Assembly: GCA_025738555.1 (NCBI GenBank) | Contig: JAOVFP010000006.1 | Coordinates: 4,898,001-4,962,000 of the forward strand | Direction: 5' to 3' | DNA from: Cyathus striatus | Lineage: Eukaryota; Basidiomycota; Agaricomycetes; Agaricales; Nidulariaceae | DNA: 64,000 nt | Shown here: positions 58,645-64,000 of the stretch, one piece after another | Numbering within the stretch: position 1 is the first letter of the stretch | How the letters are laid out: each line of letters opens with the position of its first letter | Notes under the pieces: generated by a model | The model's input: the letters and a program-made list of their open reading frames with translations, nothing else | Database searches by the model: none | Told to the model about the DNA's origin: nothing | Made by a program: the position numbers and the translations under genes

Positions 58645-60876
58645 AGTATTTATATAAAAATGTGCATTGTTTTATACTAAGATTTGACAAGAATTATTGC
58701 TTGGAATTCTATCATAGATGTGTCAATTAACCTTCCACCCTTATTTATTGACATTTCAGTATTGCAGACAAAGACAAGAGAGCTTTATGACAAAAGGTTA
58801 GTTCTCCAAGATCACACAATTCCAGTACTGCCAGGCACTGCCACTCTCTTTCAGTCTTGTAGTTTTGCCCCCTGTTGATTGCCAATGGTGAAACAGTGGG
58901 GTGTTATGGAAACCCAGAGCACCACAGTCAGAAGCATCAAAATATTTTGTGTTCCAAGCATTGGCTACTTGGCAGATCACTTATGCCTTCACTTAGATAT
59001 GTATAGTCAGGTCAACAAATTCAGTAGCAAGTTGGATAGAATAAATTGAGGAAAGGTGGTAGTGGGTAAGCATTCTTGTAGTTGTGCATTGTAAGTAAAT
59101 AGCTATACATTATCAGTGAGTTGTGGTTTGGCTGTAGAGCAGGTGTTTCACCTGCACTACAAAACTTCACACCTTATGTGACTGTTATCTCAAAAGATAA
59201 CACTATCAAATCTAACCATGCTCACATCAACATGCTATTTGTGTTTGCTCTTCCCCTCTCCCTTGTCCCTCCTGCAGACTCCCTTCAACGCTGACACTCA
59301 TACATTATCTAGAACACCACTATGATACAACATGACTCAAAATTGTTGGCATTGCACACTACTAAGGCCTGCTGAATACTGCAACTAGCATTACCAAAGG
59401 GTGCATCATTCTCCCCAAGTCTCTCTCTTCAAGTTTTATTCTTCAAATTTTCTCTTCAATTCATTGCTACTTTCACCATTTCATATCATACATTATTCCT
59501 TGCACAATTTACAATTCAGACATGCTTATTTTCTGTTCTACAAACCATTCCTCATTAAGCAACCTGAAGGTGTATAATGAGCTCTGATGTACTTAGTGCA
59601 TGGGTTTAGATTACTTTAATACACACTTAGAATAGTTTCCCAATTCCAGTGCAATTTTATTCCCACTACCTTTTAAGGTAGTTGGGTTATAGGGTGGTTT
59701 GGATTCCCCTATAAGGCAATTTGTGGATTGCATTTGGGATCTCACTTTCCGGCAATATGATTGGCTGAAGCCTTGTTATGTTATGTGATTGGCTGGTTTT
59801 CAGATCACTTGTGACATCCTCATCCCCCTCTTTTGATCCCAGCCATCCTTGTTTGCATGCCCTACTGATTGCCATACCCCGACGATCAGTTGTTCTGGTT
59901 TTCTCTTCCATTCTTCAACTTCTAGGCAGTAATTACAAAAGTAATACTTTCTATTCTGACTCTCGTGGCCCCGATAGGGCTACATGTGGGTGTGTCTCTT
60001 TTGTTTCTCTTTTTTTTTGAAGAGGTACTGAAGTGTATGAAAGGACAATATGTACAATTGAATCCTGCAACAGGACAAAGAACACGCTAATGAACATACA
60101 GAACGTGCTAGGAAATTCATTAGAGTACCACCTGCTCACCCTCTCCTGCTATCTCACACCACTACACCACCTTCTCAACCTACATCATCTCCCGCTCACC
60201 CTCATTTTCCATCCACCTTTGTAACTACCGCCAATTGCTGCCATCTCCACTCATACTCACTGCCACTGTCTCTCATTATGTGTAGTTTAGTGATGTGGGT
60301 TTTTCCCTGTTCCTATATGTCTCGTACCTTGCTAATTCAATGCCTTTATTCACTTACATGACTTTGTAAAGTTTGGTAGCGTGATGATACAACTTGCGAG
60401 TTCTACAAACTGCAAATTACTGACACAATCTCCATCAATTACTTATGTTCGAGACATTTTGAGCCACCAAACCTTCGTTAAGGGCTCACTCAACAGTAAA
60501 AACAGTGGTTCAAAGAGCATGGAATCGCGAACAATATGTGACTAAAGTGTGCCAGGCCGAGTTGACCCTCTGGCATACTTCGATGTCTCAGACATCAAGG
60601 AACTTAAATTCACTTTACTATGGAACTCCATTCTGTTAAGTAATGTCAATTTGATACTGTGTATAGTATTGCTCATCCTTTCTTTCACATGTCCAAATTC
60701 ATACCACATCATGGTTCATTGCGAGAACACAATATTGATAATGCTGTAGTGGCAGGCGCTGTGGGTGGTGGTTAACAAGCCCGAAGTTTGTACCAGAGGA
60801 ACGGAGGAAGGAGAATACCGGAGTCTTGTGCCGGTGAGGAGACATATCACAAGAACAAAGAAGAGGAGAGGTTTGT
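58645..60876. other. long interval without supported gene
   Basis: Only short ORFs. ACTACCTTTTAAGGTAGT near 59670 is a small palindrome. No splice series or RNA gene seen. Confidence 0.35.
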
Positions 60877-61338
60877 ATGGTACAGTGGGGAATATGGCAT
60901 GAAGAACAGACAAGGGTCATGGTTGAATCACTGGGTGTCCGTAATAGGCCATTGTACATCGATGTTGGAGTATGTTTGATTGGTGTTGGGAGGCCAAACC
61001 TTGGAGCTAGTGATCGAACCGAGGAAAAGCAAGGAATGGGAGTAGGTATTTGCTTGAGCATCTTATTCTGGTTTGTCTCTTCCTTCCTTCCATGTATTGG
61101 TATTGATATGGGATGTAGAAATGATCATGGTGCCACTCACCTCTTCAACACTGTCAAACTACCTGCCCCTCCTCCCATCACAGAGAGCCACAATACTCTC
61201 CTTCGGACCCATGGACACCTTCGGCACGACAGTGCGCAAAAATGCTACGTTGCTATGGAGGGGGGGGATAGATCCGTCAGGGGAGGAAAATGTTACATTG
61301 ACATGTTGAGTTCTAACTTGTTCATGTTGTTCCACTGA
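60877..61338 (+). CDS. ORF of 153 aa, unsupported hypothetical
   Basis: From ATG (MVQWGIWHEEQTRVMVESL) to a stop at 61338, with one hydrophobic span (LSILFWFVSSFLPCIGI) and a Gly/Asp-rich end. G+C is above the local mean. No family or homologous copy in the window; could be a chance ORF. Confidence 0.22.
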   Translation: MVQWGIWHEEQTRVMVESLGVRNRPLYIDVGVCLIGVGRPNLGASDRTEEKQGMGVGICLSILFWFVSSFLPCIGIDMGCRNDHGATHLFNTVKLPAPPPITESHNTLLRTHGHLRHDSAQKCYVAMEGGDRSVRGGKCYIDMLSSNLFMLFH

Positions 61339-61824
61339 CGGATACTATACGGTGAGTTCTGTCCCTCTTTTTTTTTGGGTATTGAAACACATGCTGATAA
61401 TGGATACTGACTGGATGACAAACTCTTTTCATTTTGATCCCTCCAAGTTGGCATGAACCCATACAATCCCATGAAAGACATTTTACACATGAAACTGGCA
61501 TGAAAGTGAATGAGTTTGGAAATTTAAGTGCCAATCCAAGGTGTTTGATTGAAACTCAAGTATGTCTTTCTTGATATGTTTTAGGCCTCTGCTCACTATG
61601 TTTGCAGATCATTGCATTCCGAGTAAAATTGTCATGAATGATATCAACCAGAGTCCTAGACATCAGCAAATGCCTCAATATTGATGACGTAATGATGATA
61701 CATTGACACAATAGGGCAAGCAACAGACAGTCAGCAGTGTAGATGATGGAGCTGTTGGAGTAGCGGAGGCATAGGGGGAGAGGGAAATGCATTGACAGAT
61801 TTTTGGAGAAAGGAGGTACCCTTG

Positions 61825-62080
61825 TCAATGGTTCAATGGCTAGATAAATATGCTTGGTTTAGAGTAAGCTGGTTTCTTTCCTTGCTTTTAACTACCACAT
61901 TTATCATCTATTTCGATCTCAGACTTATGAACTTCAAATTCACTATCACTACAATTATTAATGTAGCTTTTCTCTCTAATACTATTTTCTCTATAATGAG
62001 TTGTGCTTCTAATGGTAAATGTCTATTAAAAGATGAGGTAGTGGGCCCTGCCGCTTGTTGGCCCTATTTCTTTATATTCT
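61825..62080 (+). repeat. SINE-like dispersed repeat, copy C
   Basis: The head ATGGTTCAATGGCTAGATAA is A-box-like. ATTTCGATCTCAGACTTATG lies ~80 bp on, where a B box would be. The tail GTAGTGGGCCCTGCCGCTTG is followed by TTGGCCCTATTTCTTTAT. It matches copy A (37530-37855, minus) along its length with indels. Confidence 0.55.
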
Positions 62081-63123
62081 AAGTTCCTGAGCTCAAAGAT
62101 TTAATAAGTTCGAGGGCGTGTGAATATCAATTCTTTTCAAAGGTAAACTAAATTTAGAACAAGGTATATCTATTTTTAGTACACAGTGGGACTTCGACAG
62201 TTTATCAAGTACAAGTTCAATCAAACACCAATTCAATTCTGTACACATTCTAAATACTAATTCAATTTGGTACGTCTTATTCTGTGTCTAATTTTGTTCT
62301 GTTCTGTTCTAATTCACTGCTCTATCTGTGGGGGGAAGAATGCCTGTGCAGTTCCTACTGTTTCTTTCCCTCCTCACTCATCTATATACCATTACTCATG
62401 CGCTTACTTTCAGTTCCTTATCTACTGTGCTTTCCTACCCATATAGTAGCTCCAGTCTAGGCTGACAGTGAGTCAGCGCCCAGCAATGGTCTGTGCATTC
62501 ACAGCCTATCCACCGGCGCTTTATTGGCCACTTATCTGACATCATATTACGACGGCGCGCATGCATGTGTGCGCTTTCATCAGCACCTTCCTAATTTGGC
62601 CATCGCTGGTAATAGTGCATGATGCAGCTTTGTTGATCTTTCTACTCCTTGATAGCTCATCATCATAACATTGCTGTGTTAGCTCCCTTCTCACTTTACA
62701 CACCACATGCATGATAGTTGCAAGTATATTGTAATCACGCAGGCTATGGTAGCCAGATACTGGTCTAGAGTTCTGGTATGTTGTCTAAACATCATTCTGT
62801 CTCCAAACATTGTTCTTGGTACTGAGTACTATTCTTCTAGTCATAGGGTTATTTGTTACGTTGGGATGGCTGTACGACGTCACTTTTTATGAAAAGAAAT
62901 AGGTATAGTATTTGTTTAAATTGTTTAAGTTCAGTACTGAGGTGGAGTATAAGTTTTATATTTTATTTATATACCTTAATGATTTATAGGAGGCAACTCG
63001 GGACCTCAGCCCCTCCCCTTGGTGTCCCACTTGACGCACTCAGTCCGAAATCTCAAGATGAGATATGAAGAAAAAATGAATAAAGTACATCGTTTACATT
63101 AACCCACATATCAGCTCTGAACC
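62081..63123. other. 5' flank of the Copia ORF
   Basis: A TTCTGTTCTGTTCTAATTC stretch near 62300 and a GC-richer part at 62460-62600 may belong to an LTR or leader, but no TG...CA ends or primer-binding site could be placed. Confidence 0.3.
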
Positions 63124-64000
63124 ATGAAGGACTCATACTTGTACATGGAGGACCACCTATTTGTTCATTTTATCTGTGCTTCACTTCCACTTGATTCATG
63201 GGGAGATATCTGTAAGAGTCTTCTCAAGGACACAGATGAGAATGGGAAATATAAACCCTCTAGTATTATTATTGAGTGCATTAAAAATGAATATAAAACC
63301 TGTGAGGAAACTTGCGAGAACCAGAGAAATGCAAACATTTCCTACAAAGCTTTGGCTAGAGGAAGGAAGTGTTCTCTGGCAGACTGTATTGGGGATAAAA
63401 ATGTGGATCATGTTGAAGAGGAAAGTACACCCCAGAAGTCTGCTAAACCAAGAGTACCTCACTGCTGGCACTGTAATATGAGGGGACATGAGGAGTCCAA
63501 CTGTTGGTTTATTGGACAAACAAGGTGTCCAGACTGTAATAGATTTGGACACAAATCAGGCTCAAAGAAATGCAGAAAGAAACCTGAAGTGTCAAAAGAT
63601 GAGTCCAATGAAGAACCTCCAGCTAAAAAACAGAAGGTACTTCATGCCTCTTCTGTCAATTCTCCTACCAACAATCCTCCTATCAGAAAACCTGATTCAG
63701 TAGACATTGTTGAAGTTGTGGGTCAAAGCAGTAGTATAGAGGAAATTAATGATGGAAAGAACAATCCAGACAATTCTATGTACATAGATGATGATGGTTA
63801 TACTTACAAAACTGTGTATGTTGGTAATGGTGAATATGAGCAGATCTGCTACTATTATTGGTTGGGTGATTCATGTTCATCATCTCACATCTATAATGAT
63901 CATACTGCATTCACAGATTTCACACCTTCTAAGGTTGAAATTCAGGGGGTAGGAAACATTGTTACAAAATCTCATGGGCAAGGGACTGTTAAATTAAAAT
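63124..64000 (+). CDS. Copia-type gag-pol, gag C-terminus and protease, runs off the window
   Basis: An uninterrupted frame runs from ATG at 63124 to the last base (292 codons, no stop). The first ~90 residues (FICASLPLDSWGDICKSLL) match the C-terminal part of a Copia gag. Two zinc knuckles follow: CWHCNMRGHEESNC (C-x2-C-x4-H-x4-C) and CPDCNRFGHKSGSKKC. After a Lys/Asn/Asp-rich linker comes the protease start, WLGDSCSSSHIYNDHTAFTD, and later GNIVTKSHGQGTVKLK. Copia proteases normally have D-[ST]-G, whereas here it is D-S-C, so the conserved Gly of the active-site triad is missing. A stop codon sits just before ACC-ATG, so the N-terminal gag is absent or in another frame: the copy is probably 5'-damaged. 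Integrase and reverse transcriptase would lie beyond the window. Confidence 0.85.
   Translation, partial: MKDSYLYMEDHLFVHFICASLPLDSWGDICKSLLKDTDENGKYKPSSIIIECIKNEYKTCEETCENQRNANISYKALARGRKCSLADCIGDKNVDHVEEESTPQKSAKPRVPHCWHCNMRGHEESNCWFIGQTRCPDCNRFGHKSGSKKCRKKPEVSKDESNEEPPAKKQKVLHASSVNSPTNNPPIRKPDSVDIVEVVGQSSSIEEINDGKNNPDNSMYIDDDGYTYKTVYVGNGEYEQICYYYWLGDSCSSSHIYNDHTAFTDFTPSKVEIQGVGNIVTKSHGQGTVKLK

Overview
The window looks like a repeat-rich, AT-rich nuclear region of a filamentous basidiomycete, most likely an Agaricomycete. Coding regions are split by short GT-AG introns, mostly 46-72 nt with GTRNGT-like donors. The recognisable families (NACHT-WD40 NLR, DUF6589-type protein, basidiomycete Gypsy-type LTRs, Copia gag-pol) are typical of mushroom-forming fungi. 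There is no bacterial gene organisation, no rRNA and no intact tRNA.

Layout. 0-5 kb: the 3' end of a zinc-knuckle protein (+), a decayed DUF6589-family gene (-) and a 0.66-kb foldback element. 7.6-9.3 kb: a hAT-like non-autonomous element filled with 19-bp satellite; a larger copy with an 8-bp target duplication lies at 48.9-51.1 kb. 10-24 kb: a cluster of multi-exon genes without recognised function, namely a Pro/Cys-rich protein at 10.3-11.9 kb, two microexon genes at 15.2-17.8 and 20.8-22.5 kb, a two-ORF gene at 18.2-18.9 kb and a SWIM-finger gene at 22.9-23.7 kb. A TA-flanked MITE and a solo LTR are interspersed. 24-29 kb: an array of ~300-bp repeats interrupted by three unrelated TA-flanked inverted-repeat elements. 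30-34 kb: the one clearly intact large gene, a three-exon NACHT-WD40 NLR-like receptor with 12 near-identical WD repeats. 39.2-46.5 kb: a 7.3-kb inverted-repeat element with GAGCATG-rich minisatellite arms, a nested 1.2-kb mariner-like element and a fragment of a host membrane-protein gene whose better-preserved, broken copy lies at 47.2-48.3 kb. 51.7-58.6 kb: a MITE carrying a nested solo LTR, a 2.6-kb element with a 9-bp target duplication and a second solo LTR of the same family. 58.6-63.1 kb: mostly featureless apart from a SINE-like copy. The window ends inside a Copia gag-pol ORF that runs off the right edge.

Interpretation. Most genes other than the NLR carry in-frame stops or frameshifts, several explainable as C-to-T changes in CGA or CAG codons. 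This fits a transposon-rich region where old genes decay and elements insert into one another. The least conventional signals are the tandemly duplicated 21-nt phase-0 microexons with their introns (period ~77 bp) in the gene at 20.8-22.5 kb, and the family of large elements whose arms are inverted minisatellite arrays.
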